Shown here: positions 28,089 through 36,891 of the stretch, piece after piece
Position numbering within the stretch: position 1 is the stretch's first letter
How the letters are laid out: each line of letters opens with the position of its first letter
From: CAKZLS01 sp963701445
GTDB lineage: Bacteria; Pseudomonadota; Alphaproteobacteria; Rhodospirillales; Defluviicoccaceae
Assembly: GCA_963701445.1 (NCBI GenBank)
Contig: CAVPAM010000018.1
Location: forward strand, 17,175-81,174
DNA: 64,000 bases
Reading direction: 5' to 3'
Translations under genes and position numbers: made by a program
Notes under the pieces: model-generated
Database searches by the model: none
The model's input: only the letters and a program-made list of their open reading frames with translations
Told to the model about the DNA's origin: nothing

Positions 28089-29327
28089 TCAGCCCAGCCG
28101 AACGCCGCCGGAACCGGCGACGCGGCTGTAAACGCCGTAGAGGATCGCCGTCGCCACCAGCAGCAAGGTGGCCAGGGCGGCGGCGAGGCCCCAGTTGACG
28201 GTACGGTTGGTATAGAAGGCGATGAAATAGCTGACCATCTGGTCGGCGGCGCCACCGACCAGCGCGGGGGTGATGTAGTAGCCGAGCGCCAGGATGAACA
28301 CGAGCAGGCACCCGGCGGTCACGCCCGGCAGTGTCTGCGGCAGGTACACCCGCCGGAACGCCGTCCACGGCGGCGCGCCGAGGGACGCCGCCGCCCGCAT
28401 GTAGGCCGGCGAGATGCCCTTCATGACGCTGTAGAGCGGCAGTACCATGAACGGCAGCAGCACGTGGGTCATCGCCACCAGCACGCCGAAGCGGTTGAAG
28501 ATCATCTGGACCGGCGCGTCCACGATGCCGAGGCCGAGCAGGATGCCGTTGAGGATTCCCTCGTTCTGCAGCACCACCACCCAGGCGCTGGTGCGTACCA
28601 GCAGCGACGTCCAGAAGGGCAGCAGCACCAGGATCATCAACAGGTTGCCGGTCTTCGCCGGAAGCGTCGCCAGCAGATAGGCGACGGGATAGCCGAGGAT
28701 CAGGCACGCCGCCGTCACCAGGAATCCGATCCAGAGGGTGCGCGCGAGAACGTCCACGAACACCGCCTCGCGCGCGGGGACGGAAACGATGCGGCCCTCG
28801 GCGTCGCGGTCGAGATCGACGGCGGTGAGCAGATAGAAATCGGTAAGCGGAAACGCGGCGCGGCGCATGGCCGCCCAAGTGGCCGGCTCTTCCCATCTCG
28901 GGTCGAGCCCGGCGAGGATTTCGCGGGCGCTGGCCCCCACGGGGTCCGGAAGGCCGCGCGCGGTGCGCAGCACGAGGCTCCGCAATCCGGAGACGTCGTG
29001 ATTGAGCCGTTGCGCCACCGCCGCGAGCGTCCGCTCCTCGGCGGCCGAGGGCATTTCGCGCACCAGCGCCTCGAACGCGGCGTCCGGCGGCGAACCGTCG
29101 CCGTCCCAGGCCCGCAGGGCCGCGGCGGTCTCCGGAAGCACGGTTCCCATTTCCGGATCCTCGACGCCTCGATAGAGCATCCGGCCGATGGGCGCGAGAA
29201 AAGTGACAAGCAGGAACGCCAGCAGCGGCAGAACCAGCACCAGGGCACGGGCGGTGTGCCGGCGGCTGATACGGCCGTGCCGCGCCCTGAGGACGCCAGG
29301 ATCCGACGCCGTGGCCGGGCCGGTCAT
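28089..29327 (-). CDS. ABC transporter permease (PotB type) with long periplasmic insertion
   Basis: 412 aa. The first membrane helix (ALVLVLPLLAFLLVTFLAPI) is followed by a hydrophilic stretch of roughly 130 residues before the remaining helices. That is about 100 residues longer than E. coli PotB and probably periplasmic. The EAA loop is AYMRAAASLGAPPWTAFRR. GYYITPALVGG and FYTNRTVNWGLAAALAT are PotB-like. It forms the heterodimeric channel with the downstream PotC-type permease. Confidence 0.92.
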   Translation of the reverse strand: MTGPATASDPGVLRARHGRISRRHTARALVLVLPLLAFLLVTFLAPIGRMLYRGVEDPEMGTVLPETAAALRAWDGDGSPPDAAFEALVREMPSAAEERTLAAVAQRLNHDVSGLRSLVLRTARGLPDPVGASAREILAGLDPRWEEPATWAAMRRAAFPLTDFYLLTAVDLDRDAEGRIVSVPAREAVFVDVLARTLWIGFLVTAACLILGYPVAYLLATLPAKTGNLLMILVLLPFWTSLLVRTSAWVVVLQNEGILNGILLGLGIVDAPVQMIFNRFGVLVAMTHVLLPFMVLPLYSVMKGISPAYMRAAASLGAPPWTAFRRVYLPQTLPGVTAGCLLVFILALGYYITPALVGGAADQMVSYFIAFYTNRTVNWGLAAALATLLLVATAILYGVYSRVAGSGGVRLG

Positions 29328-29369
29328 GGTGGCGGGGGGGCGATGCCCCCTCTCTGTCGCCGCCGGATT

Positions 29370-30413
29370 CTACTGTGCCGCCCAGGCATTGAACCGCTTG
29401 TTCAACTCGTCGACGTGGTCGGTCCAGAAAGTGGTGTTGAGGGCGAGCGCTCCCTTCAGGTTTTCCGGCGCGCTCGGCAGGTTTTTCAGGATCTCCGGCG
29501 GGATCGCCTGGGTGGCGGCCTTGTTGCCGACCCCGTAGGAAATATACAGCGGCAGGTCCTTCTGGTGCTCCGCTTGGCTCATGAAGGCGATCGCGTCCAT
29601 CGCCTGCTCTTCGTTCGGGCTGCCCTTCAGGATCACCCAGGAATCCACCGCGTAGACGCTGCCGGGCCAGACGATGCGGAAATCCTTGCCCTCTTTCACG
29701 GGCGCGTCGAGGCGGCCGTTGTACACCGACGTCATCGACACCTCGCCGGACGCCAGAAGCTGCGGCGGCTGCGCGCCGGCTTCCCACCAGATGATGTGCG
29801 GCTTGATCTCGCCCAGCTTCTTGAACGCGCGGTCGACGCCTTCAGGCGTGGCGAGAACCGTGTACACGTCGGCGGGCGCGACGCCGTCCGCCATCAGGGC
29901 GAACTCGAGATTATACTTGGGCCCCTTGCGCAGCCCGCGTTTGCCGGGGAACTTTTCGACGTCCCAGAAGTCGGCCCAGGATCGCGGCCCGGCGTCGGGG
30001 AACTTGGCGCCGTCGTAGGCCAGCACGGTGGACCACAGGATCGCTCCGACGCCGCAGTCGTGAACCGCCGAGTCGAGGAACTTGTCCTTGCCGCCCATCT
30101 TGTCCCAGTCGATGGGGACGTACAGGCCCTCGTCGCAGCCGATGCTCAGCTCTTCCGCCTCGACCTGAACCACGTCCCAGGGAATCGCGCCGCCCTGAAC
30201 CTTGGCGCGGATACCGCCGATGCCGCCGTCCCAGGAATCCTCGATCAGCTTGTTGCCGGTGGCTTTCTGGTACGGTTCGAAATACGCCTTGCGCTGGGCG
30301 TCCTGATAGCTGCCGCCCCAGGAAACGACCGTAAGGTCGCGGGCCGAGGCGCTCCCCATCGCGGCGAGCGCGATGCCGGATGCAATGACGGTGATCTTGA
30401 CTCCGCGGATCAT
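29370..30413 (-). CDS. Polyamine-type periplasmic substrate-binding protein
   Basis: 347 aa from ATG 30413. A second ATG 6 nt upstream (30419) is too close to the AGGAG, whereas 30413 has a 7-nt spacing. The signal peptide (ITVIASGIALAAMGSASA) is cleaved near ASA-RD. The mature start DLTVVSWGGSYQDAQRKAYF and the blocks YVPIDWDKMGG, WADFWDVEKFPGKRGLRKGP and VYAVDSWVILKGSPN match the PotD/spermidine-putrescine binding family. It heads the importer operon. Substrate is inferred only. Confidence 0.92.
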   Translation of the reverse strand: MIRGVKITVIASGIALAAMGSASARDLTVVSWGGSYQDAQRKAYFEPYQKATGNKLIEDSWDGGIGGIRAKVQGGAIPWDVVQVEAEELSIGCDEGLYVPIDWDKMGGKDKFLDSAVHDCGVGAILWSTVLAYDGAKFPDAGPRSWADFWDVEKFPGKRGLRKGPKYNLEFALMADGVAPADVYTVLATPEGVDRAFKKLGEIKPHIIWWEAGAQPPQLLASGEVSMTSVYNGRLDAPVKEGKDFRIVWPGSVYAVDSWVILKGSPNEEQAMDAIAFMSQAEHQKDLPLYISYGVGNKAATQAIPPEILKNLPSAPENLKGALALNTTFWTDHVDELNKRFNAWAAQ

Positions 30414-30655
30414 GAACATTCTCCTTCCAATCCCATATTGGCGCGACGTACAGGGTCATTCTTATTTGGCGGTCAGGCTACAGTTTCCGGGTGACCGTCC
30501 GCAAGGGCGCAAATCGCGCGTTTTGCCGTTCGCCGTCCAGGGCGCGCGCGGAATGATTGGCGGTTTCTCCGGTGGTGCTTTAAACTATTGGAAACGCCGC
30601 GTTTATCCGAGACCGACAAAGGCAGGGCGGCGGGCCGCTGGAACGGAGGAAAACC

Positions 30656-31492
30656 ATGGGGTTGAAGGATATTCTGGTTCATATCGACCGTGGCAAACGG
30701 TGCAAGGAGAGACTGGACGCGGCCATCAACCTGGCGGTGGCCCACGACGCCCATCTGATCGGTCTTTACGTCCTGACCTATCCCCGCATACCGGGATACA
30801 TCCGCGCCGAGATGACCGAGAGCGTGCTGATAAGCCAGATCGAGGCCACCCGCGCGGCCGCGCGGGCCGCCGAGGTCATGTTCAACGACCACGTGGGCCG
30901 GGCCGGCGTCAAGGCCGAATGGCGATGCGTCGAGGGCGATCTGCTTCCCGTGCTCAGCCTCCACGCGCGCTACTCGGACGTCGCCATCGTCGGTCAGCGG
31001 GACCCCGAGTGGGAGGAAACGGGCGGCGACGCGGCGATGCCGGATCAACTGGTGCTGCAGACCGGCCGTCCCATTCTCATCGTTCCGCACGTGGGCGAAT
31101 ACCCGGTGATCGGCCGACGGGTCATGGTCGCGTGGGACGCCAGCCGGTTGGCCACGCGCGCCGTCAACGACGCCCTTCCGTTCCTGGTCGGGGCCAAGAA
31201 GGTGGCGGTGCTGGCGGTCAACCCGGAGGGTGGCGAGGCGGGCCACGGCGAGATCCCCAGCGCCGACATCTGCCTGCATCTGGCCCGGCACGGCGTCAAG
31301 GCCGAGGCCCAGCACATCTACGCCAAGGACATGTCGGTGGGCGACATGATGCTGTCGCGCGCCGCCGACGAGGGCATCGACCTGATCGTCACCGGAGCCT
31401 ACGGCCACGCGCGCTGGCGGGAACTGGTGCTGGGCGGCGTCACCCGCCACCTGCTCACCCACATGACCGTGCCGGTGCTGATGAGCCACTGA
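30656..31492 (+). CDS. Tandem universal stress protein (UspA family)
   Basis: 278 aa made of two Usp domains: residues ~1-145 (MGLKDILVHIDRGKRCKERL) and ~150-278 (RRVMVAWDASRLATRAVND). The second carries the ATP-binding-type GxxGHxRxxELVLGGVTRHLL, seen as GAYGHARWRELVLGGVTR, and ends TVPVLMSH. The first domain lacks a clear G-2x-G-9x-G motif. Its role is general stress survival, mechanism unsettled. GGAGG lies upstream of the ATG. Its 3' end overlaps the 3' end of the oppositely oriented OppC-type gene by 38 bp. Confidence 0.92.
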   Translation: MGLKDILVHIDRGKRCKERLDAAINLAVAHDAHLIGLYVLTYPRIPGYIRAEMTESVLISQIEATRAAARAAEVMFNDHVGRAGVKAEWRCVEGDLLPVLSLHARYSDVAIVGQRDPEWEETGGDAAMPDQLVLQTGRPILIVPHVGEYPVIGRRVMVAWDASRLATRAVNDALPFLVGAKKVAVLAVNPEGGEAGHGEIPSADICLHLARHGVKAEAQHIYAKDMSVGDMMLSRAADEGIDLIVTGAYGHARWRELVLGGVTRHLLTHMTVPVLMSH

Positions 31493-32414
31493 CCGGCCTT
31501 ATCGGGGAACTCACACGCTCGATCGCGCGCGGATCGAGGGCGTCGCGGAGACCGTCGCCCAGGAAGTTGAAGGAAATGACGGTCAGGAGAATGAGCAGTC
31601 CCGGATAGAACGCGAGCGCGGGGGCGGACCAGATCAGTTCCTGGGCGTTGGTCAACAGGTTCCCCCAGCTCGGCGTCGGCGGCTGGATGCCGAGACCGAG
31701 GAAGCTGAGAACGGATTCGAGCAGGATCACGTTTCCGGCCGCCAGCGTGGTGGCGACGATGATCGGCGAGGTCAGGTTGGGCAGGATGTGCGCCAGCATG
31801 ATCCGGAGACCCCCGGCGCCCTGGGCCCGGGCGGCTTCCACGAACGGCCGTTCGCGCAGGCCCAGCGCCGATCCCCGCACCAGCCGGGCGACGGTGGTCC
31901 ACCCCACCAGGGCGACGATGGCGATGATCCGGTAGAGGCTGAGGTCCTCGGCGGCCAGCCACTCCGCCGGCAGCCCCAGCTTGCCGAGGTCGAGCGCCGC
32001 CAGCACGATCAGCAGCGGCAACAGGGGCAGGGCGATGACCCCGTCGGTGAAGCGCATGAGCAGCGCGTCCAGGCGTCCGCCGTGATACCCCGCCAGCAAT
32101 CCGACGACGGTCCCGAAGGCGGCGGCGGCGATCGCCGCGGTCAGGCCCACGAACAGCGACACCCGCCCGCCGTAAAGCAGGCGCGCCAGCACGTCGCGGC
32201 CGAGCTCGTCGGTGCCGAGGGGATGGTCGGCCGACGGCGGCTGGAAGCGGTTGAACAGGTCCACCGTCTCGGCGTCGACCCGGAGGAGGGCTTCCACCAG
32301 CGGCGCCGCCAGCGCCGCCAGCGCCAGGGCCAGCAGCACGCCGGCGCCCGCCACGGCCAGGCGATGGCGGACGAACCGCCGGGCGGCGAACGCGAGGAGT
32401 GTGTTCGAGCTCAC
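31455..32414 (-). CDS. Dipeptide/oligopeptide ABC permease (DppC/OppC type)
   Basis: 319 aa from GTG 32414, which overlaps the upstream permease stop as GTGA. It has an N-terminal helix (RLAVAGAGVLLALALAALAA), the OppC periplasmic lead HPLGTDELGRDVLARLLYGG, the EAA loop FVEAARAQGAGGLRIMLAHI, and the near-C-terminal FNFLGDGLRDALDPR. All are diagnostic for DppC/OppC. The C-terminal ~20 residues run past the usual end into the 3' end of the universal stress gene on the other strand. No ATPase genes accompany this importer in the window. Confidence 0.93.
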   Translation of the reverse strand: MSSNTLLAFAARRFVRHRLAVAGAGVLLALALAALAAPLVEALLRVDAETVDLFNRFQPPSADHPLGTDELGRDVLARLLYGGRVSLFVGLTAAIAAAAFGTVVGLLAGYHGGRLDALLMRFTDGVIALPLLPLLIVLAALDLGKLGLPAEWLAAEDLSLYRIIAIVALVGWTTVARLVRGSALGLRERPFVEAARAQGAGGLRIMLAHILPNLTSPIIVATTLAAGNVILLESVLSFLGLGIQPPTPSWGNLLTNAQELIWSAPALAFYPGLLILLTVISFNFLGDGLRDALDPRAIERVSSPIRPVSGSSAPARSCG

Positions 32415-33376
32415 CGCTCGATCTCCCGGAACGAGATACGGCGGTCGAGCGCCATGTAGGCGAGGTCGGCGAGAAGATTGCCGACGAGCGTCACCAGCGT
32501 GGCGAACAGCAGCGCCACCAGCGCCAGGTTGAAATCGTTGCCCATGATCGCGTCGAAGATCAGCTTGCCCATGCCGGGATAGGAGAAGATCGTCTCGGTG
32601 ACCAGCGCCCCGGAGAACAGGAATCCGAAGTCCAGCGCCATGATCGTCACCACCGGGATCAGGGCGTTGCGGAGCGCGTGCCCGACCACCACGTCGTAGG
32701 CGCCGAGGCCCTTGGCCCAGGCGGTGCGGATGTAGTCCTGGCGCAGCGTCTCGATCATCGACGCGCGGACATAGCGGGTGTAGCCGCCGACGCTGGCGAT
32801 GGTCAGGCTCGCCACGGGCAGCACCAGGAAACGTGCCGACTCCCAGAACCCCTGGTCTCCGGCCGCGCCGATGCCGCCGGCGGGCAGCACGCCGAAGATG
32901 ACCGCGAACACGATGATCAACAGCAGCGCCAGCCAGAACGGCGGGGTGGAAATGCCGGCGAAGGCGAGCAGGTTGATGGCGTAGTCCAGCTTCGAATACG
33001 GGCGCAGCGCCGCGACGATGCCGGCGGCGAGCGCGATCGACACCGCGAGGACGAACGCGCAGCTCATCAGCACGACGGTATTGAGCAGCGCCGGCCACAG
33101 CACGCTCAGCACCGGCGCGGCCCGCAGCCGCGAGTATCCGAGATCGCCGGAGAGCGCGGCGCCCAGCCAGGTGAGGTAGCGTTCCAGGAACGGCCGGTCG
33201 AGGCCGTACAGCTCGCGAAGCCGGGCCGCGTCCTCGGGGGTCATCTTCGGGTCGGCGCCGATCATCAGGTCGATGGGGTCGCCGGGCATCAGCCACATCA
33301 GCCCGTAGATCACGAACGACATCACCGCCAGGACGACGAGGGACTGCACCAGGCGTTCGGCGAGATAGCGGCTCAT
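32411..33376 (-). CDS. Dipeptide/oligopeptide ABC permease (DppB/OppB type)
   Basis: 321 aa, starting MSRYLAERLVQSLVVLAVMSF. It has the family signatures MPGDPIDLMIG, LYGLDRPFLERYLTWLG, the EAA loop RQDYIRTAWAKGLGAYDVVV and TETIFSYPGMGKLIFDAI. Six membrane helices are visible. It pairs with the downstream DppC-type permease through a 4-bp overlap. The substrate-binding gene of the same system lies upstream but is separated by ~390 bp containing a dispersed repeat. Confidence 0.93.
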   Translation of the reverse strand: MSRYLAERLVQSLVVLAVMSFVIYGLMWLMPGDPIDLMIGADPKMTPEDAARLRELYGLDRPFLERYLTWLGAALSGDLGYSRLRAAPVLSVLWPALLNTVVLMSCAFVLAVSIALAAGIVAALRPYSKLDYAINLLAFAGISTPPFWLALLLIIVFAVIFGVLPAGGIGAAGDQGFWESARFLVLPVASLTIASVGGYTRYVRASMIETLRQDYIRTAWAKGLGAYDVVVGHALRNALIPVVTIMALDFGFLFSGALVTETIFSYPGMGKLIFDAIMGNDFNLALVALLFATLVTLVGNLLADLAYMALDRRISFREIER

Positions 33377-33487
33377 GGGCGGCCATTAGCCCCGGCGCGG
33401 GGCCGGCGTCAAGGCCGGCCCGCCGGGGTTTTTCGGCCGGACGGCGCAAGCGCCGGCGTTCCGGTCGCTTGCGCCGGTTGACGCCGC

Positions 33488-33722
33488 GAACCGCCGCAAA
33501 TCGCGTTTCGCGGCGCATATTTTGCGATCGTGCCCACCGATTCGATGGAAAATGGCGGCACGGAAAGCCGGGCGTTCCGGCATCGCATCGAAATGTTTCT
33601 GTTTTATATCAATGAGTTAGTCATTCCGGCGCGGCAACGGGGGTTTGTAAAGTTCCATATATTTCAACAGGTTAGCGGAAAATTCTACTGTGCATGGGGT
33701 TGTTTTTCACTTTTTCGTTTTA
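33488..33722 (-). repeat. Dispersed ~250-bp repeat, copy 1
   Basis: Read on the minus strand it matches copies at 55466-55714 and 57726-57974: an AAAAACAACCCCATGCAC block, a TTGATATAAAA block, ACATTTCGATGCGAT, and finally CGCCGCGAAACGCGATTT. A C12 run (33723-33734; G12 on the minus strand) abuts its end, as in the other copies. On the plus strand it reads RRKSRFAAHILRSCPPI and GRSGIASKCF, a peptide shared with the other copies. It fills most of the 391-bp gap between the DppB-type permease and the substrate-binding gene. This copy is the most diverged of the long ones. Confidence 0.8.
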
Positions 33723-33767
33723 CCCCCCCCCCCCGGGGGCCGTCCCGCGAGTCGCGGGGATCCGGTT

Positions 33768-35426
33768 TCACTCCGCCCGCCAGGTCTCGATCCAGAGCGT
33801 CGAGGGATACTGGTGGCCGGTGGGGCGGACGTTCTCGAGCCACTTGGGCAGGATATGCGGCTCGGCGCGGAAATAGAGCGGGATGGCGGGAAGCTCCTCG
33901 GCGTAGACATGCTGGAGGCGGCGCCAGAGCTCCTTGCGCCGGTCGCGGTCGAGCTCCACCTCGATGGTGTCGATCAGTTCGTCCACCTCGGCGTTACGGA
34001 AGCCGGTGTTGTTCTGGCCGGCCCAGTTGTTGTCGGCGGTGGGGATGTGGTCCGAATGCAAGGTGGTGCGCGGCACGCTCTCCGGCGCGCTGATCCAGGC
34101 GAACATGGCCATGGCGGGAAACTGGCGCTTGCGCACCGTTTCGCCGAAGAAGACGCGGGCCGGCTGGTTGCGGACGCGGACGTCGATGCCGAGCTGTTTC
34201 CACTGGCTCTGCAGAACCTGCTGGACCAGCTCGCGGCTGCGGTTGCCGGCCGTGGTCATGATCTCCAGCCGCAGCGGCTCGCCGGCCGCGTTGTGGCGGA
34301 TGCCGCCGCGCAGGGCGCCCCAGCCGGCTTCGTCCAGCAGGGCGGCGGCCTTGCCGGGGTCGTAGGCATGGCGGGGGCCGTCCTCGGCGTGGACCCAGTC
34401 CAGCGGGTTCACGCTGGTGTGGGCCACCGGCTGGCGGCCGCCGAACAGCGTCTCGCTGATCGCCTCGCGGTCGATGGCGTGGACCAGGGCCTGGCGCACC
34501 CGCCGGTCCTTCAGGATCGGATTGTCGAGGTTGAGGTCGATGTGCTCGTACACCAGCCCCGGCCTGTACAGAATGTTGAACTCGCCGCCGTGCCGCTTTT
34601 CGAAGGCCAGCGCCTGGTCGAGGCTCAATCCGAGCTCGCCGGCCACCATGTCGATGGCGCCGGACAACAGGTTGGCTTCCAGCGCGGCGGTGTTCTCGAT
34701 CACCCGGACGACGACGCGCTTGAACGCCGGTTTTTCGCCCCACCAGCGGGGATTGGCGGTCAGCGCCACGTGGGAGCCGGGAACCACCTCGCTGACGAGG
34801 TAGGGACCGAAATAGAGGCCCGGGTTGGTGGTGTCGGTCTCGTAGAGGCTGCGGTTGCGGTAGGACTCGGGATCGGCGAACGCCGCCGCCTCGAGATGCG
34901 CCGGCAACAGATCGAAGGCGTTGATGGCGTTGTATTCGTAGGTGAGTTTGTCGAAGTGCAGCGTGAAGGTCTTGTCGTCCTTCACGTCGATCTTGTAGAG
35001 GCTGCGGTAGAACTCCTTGGGGATCACGCCGCTCTTGGGATGCCGGCCGACCTCCCACGTGAACATGACGTCGCGGGTGGTGATCGGCGTTCCGTCGCCC
35101 CACACCGCATCCGGACGAATGGTGTAGGTCACGGCGACGCCGTCCTTGCCGTCGGGTGTTGTCTCCGGCACCGCCAGGCCGTTTTCGATCGTCGGCAACT
35201 CCGTGCACAGCATGCAGACGAGCCGCCAGTCGGCGTCGTAGGCGGTGAACGGGCGCCGCGCCATCGCCAGCACGTAGGACTTGGCGAGCATCGAATCGAT
35301 GTTCGGATTGAAGGTGGACGGAAACTGGGTGGTTCCGATGACCAGTTGGTCCCGGTCGGCGCGGGCCGGGTACGCCAGCAGCGCCGCCACCATCAAGAGC
35401 AGAGCCAGAACCGGTACCTTGCGCAT
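33768..35426 (-). CDS. Family 5 extracellular solute-binding protein (peptide type)
   Basis: 552 aa from ATG 35426, with GGGAGG just upstream; the frame continues to 35717 but that part is a shadow of the EF-hand gene. The signal peptide is MRKVPVLALLLMVAALLAYPARA. The SBP_bac_5 features are TTQFPSTFNPNIDSMLAKSY, WGDGTPITTRDVMFTWE, a YNAINAFDLLPAHLE block, NPILKDRRVRQALVHAIDRE and the C-terminal YAEELPAIPLYFRAEPHI. Family members bind di- or oligopeptides, or nickel/heme in some cases. It heads the dpp/opp-type operon. A 12-bp hairpin that includes the ribosome-binding site lies directly before the start. Confidence 0.93.
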   Translation of the reverse strand: MRKVPVLALLLMVAALLAYPARADRDQLVIGTTQFPSTFNPNIDSMLAKSYVLAMARRPFTAYDADWRLVCMLCTELPTIENGLAVPETTPDGKDGVAVTYTIRPDAVWGDGTPITTRDVMFTWEVGRHPKSGVIPKEFYRSLYKIDVKDDKTFTLHFDKLTYEYNAINAFDLLPAHLEAAAFADPESYRNRSLYETDTTNPGLYFGPYLVSEVVPGSHVALTANPRWWGEKPAFKRVVVRVIENTAALEANLLSGAIDMVAGELGLSLDQALAFEKRHGGEFNILYRPGLVYEHIDLNLDNPILKDRRVRQALVHAIDREAISETLFGGRQPVAHTSVNPLDWVHAEDGPRHAYDPGKAAALLDEAGWGALRGGIRHNAAGEPLRLEIMTTAGNRSRELVQQVLQSQWKQLGIDVRVRNQPARVFFGETVRKRQFPAMAMFAWISAPESVPRTTLHSDHIPTADNNWAGQNNTGFRNAEVDELIDTIEVELDRDRRKELWRRLQHVYAEELPAIPLYFRAEPHILPKWLENVRPTGHQYPSTLWIETWRAE

Positions 35427-35430
35427 GCCG

Positions 35431-35460
35431 CCCTCCCGTCCGTGTGACCGGACGGGAGGG
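35431..35460 (-). promoter_or_regulatory. Leader hairpin that sequesters the Shine-Dalgarno of the binding-protein gene
   Basis: A perfect 12-bp inverted repeat (CCCTCCCGTCCG / CGGACGGGAGGG, 6-nt loop) ends 4 nt upstream of the ATG at 35426. On the mRNA, the 3' arm contains the only SD-like sequence (GGGAGGG). The fold would therefore hide the ribosome site, suggesting translational control such as an RNA thermometer or protein/ligand-responsive switch. No T-run follows, so a terminator is less likely. Confidence 0.7.
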
Positions 35461-35508
35461 TAGCACGGAGACCGGTCCGGGGGCGATGCCGTCCGCGGCG
35501 GCATGGGG

Positions 35509-35931
35509 CTATTGCGGCTGGCCCTGCTTGGGGCCGGGACCCATGCCTTGTCCGCCGGGACCCATGCCTTGGCCACCCTGACCCATGCCCTGTCCGCCCG
35601 GGCCCATGCCCTTGCCTTGTCCGGCTTGGCCGCCTTGTCCACCGGGCCCCATGGCCCCGCGGTTGGCGCGCATCTGCTGGTAGGCGGCCTGGGCCTCTTC
35701 CCGGGTGACCGAGCCATTGCCGTCCTGGTCCATCATCGCGAACCGCTGCGCGCAACGGCTGGTGAATTCCTCCTGGGTGATCGTGCCGTCGCCGTTGGTG
35801 TCGTGACGATCGAACATTTTCGCGCCGCGCCCCTGTCCCTGGTTCTGGGCGTACGCGGGTGCCGTGGCCGCGGCCAGTCCGGTGGCGAGCAACGCGGCCA
35901 TCGCCGTTGTTAAAAGTGCCCTGCGTTTCAT
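35509..35931 (-). CDS. Periplasmic EF-hand protein with GMGPGGQ repeats
   Basis: 140 aa from ATG 35931, with GGAGGAG upstream. The signal peptide is MKRRALLTTAMAALLATGLA followed by ATAPAYA. Two EF-hand loops follow: DTNGDGTITQEEF (~residue 43) and DQDGNGSVTREE (~66). The C-terminal ~45 residues are low-complexity Gly/Met/Gln repeats (GPGGQGMG units). It is probably a secreted or periplasmic calcium-binding protein. It is divergent from the two-component system at 36160 with 228 bp between, an arrangement seen for calcium-responsive regulators, so regulation by that system is plausible. Confidence 0.88.
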   Translation of the reverse strand: MKRRALLTTAMAALLATGLAAATAPAYAQNQGQGRGAKMFDRHDTNGDGTITQEEFTSRCAQRFAMMDQDGNGSVTREEAQAAYQQMRANRGAMGPGGQGGQAGQGKGMGPGGQGMGQGGQGMGPGGQGMGPGPKQGQPQ

Positions 35932-36159
35932 CGTCGAACTCCTTCTTTCCTGGATGTCGAAACCCGAGGGACCTCCCCGGGTCGTTGGCGGTACCGATTG
36001 GCGCCGCGTCCTGTTGCTAACCAATGTAGGAGGCCTGGGTTTCACGAAGATTTCAGGAGGAGGGGAGGTTTGTAACACCGTGTTTCAAACGCGGCGGCTG
36101 TTGCATCCCGTTACCAAATTTCCACCGCCGCCGGCCCTCGACCCCCTATAATCGCCGCC

Positions 36160-36891
36160 ATGGACACCTCGCCGCACATTCTGATCGTCGACGACGACCG
36201 GGAGATCCGCGATCTGCTGTCGCGGTTCCTGGCTAAGAACGGCTACCGGGCGACCGGAGCCGCCGATGGCCGCGAGATGCGGCGGGCGTTGTCCGAGCGG
36301 GCGATCGATCTGATCATCCTCGACCTGATGCTGCCGGGAGAGGACGGCCTCACCCTCTGCCGTAATCTCCGGGCGGAGTCCGGCGTGCCGGTGATCATGC
36401 TGACCGCCAAGGGTGACGAGGTGGACCGGATCGTCGGGCTGGAAATGGGCGCCGACGACTATCTCGCGAAGCCCTTCAATCCGCGCGAACTGATGGCCCG
36501 GATCAAGGCGGTCCTGCGTCGGGCGGGCGCCCCGGCGGGCGGGCTGTCGGGCGGGCGCCAGGCGGACACCGGCGCGGTCTTGTCCTTTTCCGGTTGGCGG
36601 CTGGACCTGGACAGGCGCGAGCTGACCTCTCCCGACGGCATCCTCGTTCCGTTGAGCGGCGGCGAGTTCGGGCTGTTGGCGGCGCTCGCCGGTCATCCGG
36701 GTCGTGTGCTCAGCCGCGATCAGTTGCTGGACCTCGCGCGCGGACGCGACGCCCTGCCGTTCGACCGCAGCATCGACGTCCAGGTCAGCCGCCTCCGGCG
36801 CAAGATCGAGGCCAATCCGCGCGAACCGGCGCTGATCAAGACGGTCCGGGGCGGGGGCTATCTGTTCGCGTCCGAGGTGGAGCGCGGATGA
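36160..36891 (+). CDS. OmpR-family response regulator
   Basis: 243 aa. The receiver domain (1-120) has acidic residues in ILIVDDDRE, the phospho-acceptor Asp in LIILDLMLPGEDG, Thr in VIMLTAKGD and Lys in DDYLAKPFNPRE. The winged-helix output domain (~140-240) includes FDRSIDVQVSRLRRKIEANP and TVRGGGYLFASE. Its stop overlaps the start of the histidine kinase gene, so the pair is coupled. Its targets are unknown; the divergent EF-hand gene is the obvious candidate. Confidence 0.95.
   Translation: MDTSPHILIVDDDREIRDLLSRFLAKNGYRATGAADGREMRRALSERAIDLIILDLMLPGEDGLTLCRNLRAESGVPVIMLTAKGDEVDRIVGLEMGADDYLAKPFNPRELMARIKAVLRRAGAPAGGLSGGRQADTGAVLSFSGWRLDLDRRELTSPDGILVPLSGGEFGLLAALAGHPGRVLSRDQLLDLARGRDALPFDRSIDVQVSRLRRKIEANPREPALIKTVRGGGYLFASEVERG

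Noticed and set aside
28464..30494. 676-codon plus-strand open frame across the permease and binding-protein genes
   Set aside because: It is antisense to three recognisable ABC importer genes and has no ribosome site or domain; typical of GC-rich antisense frames.
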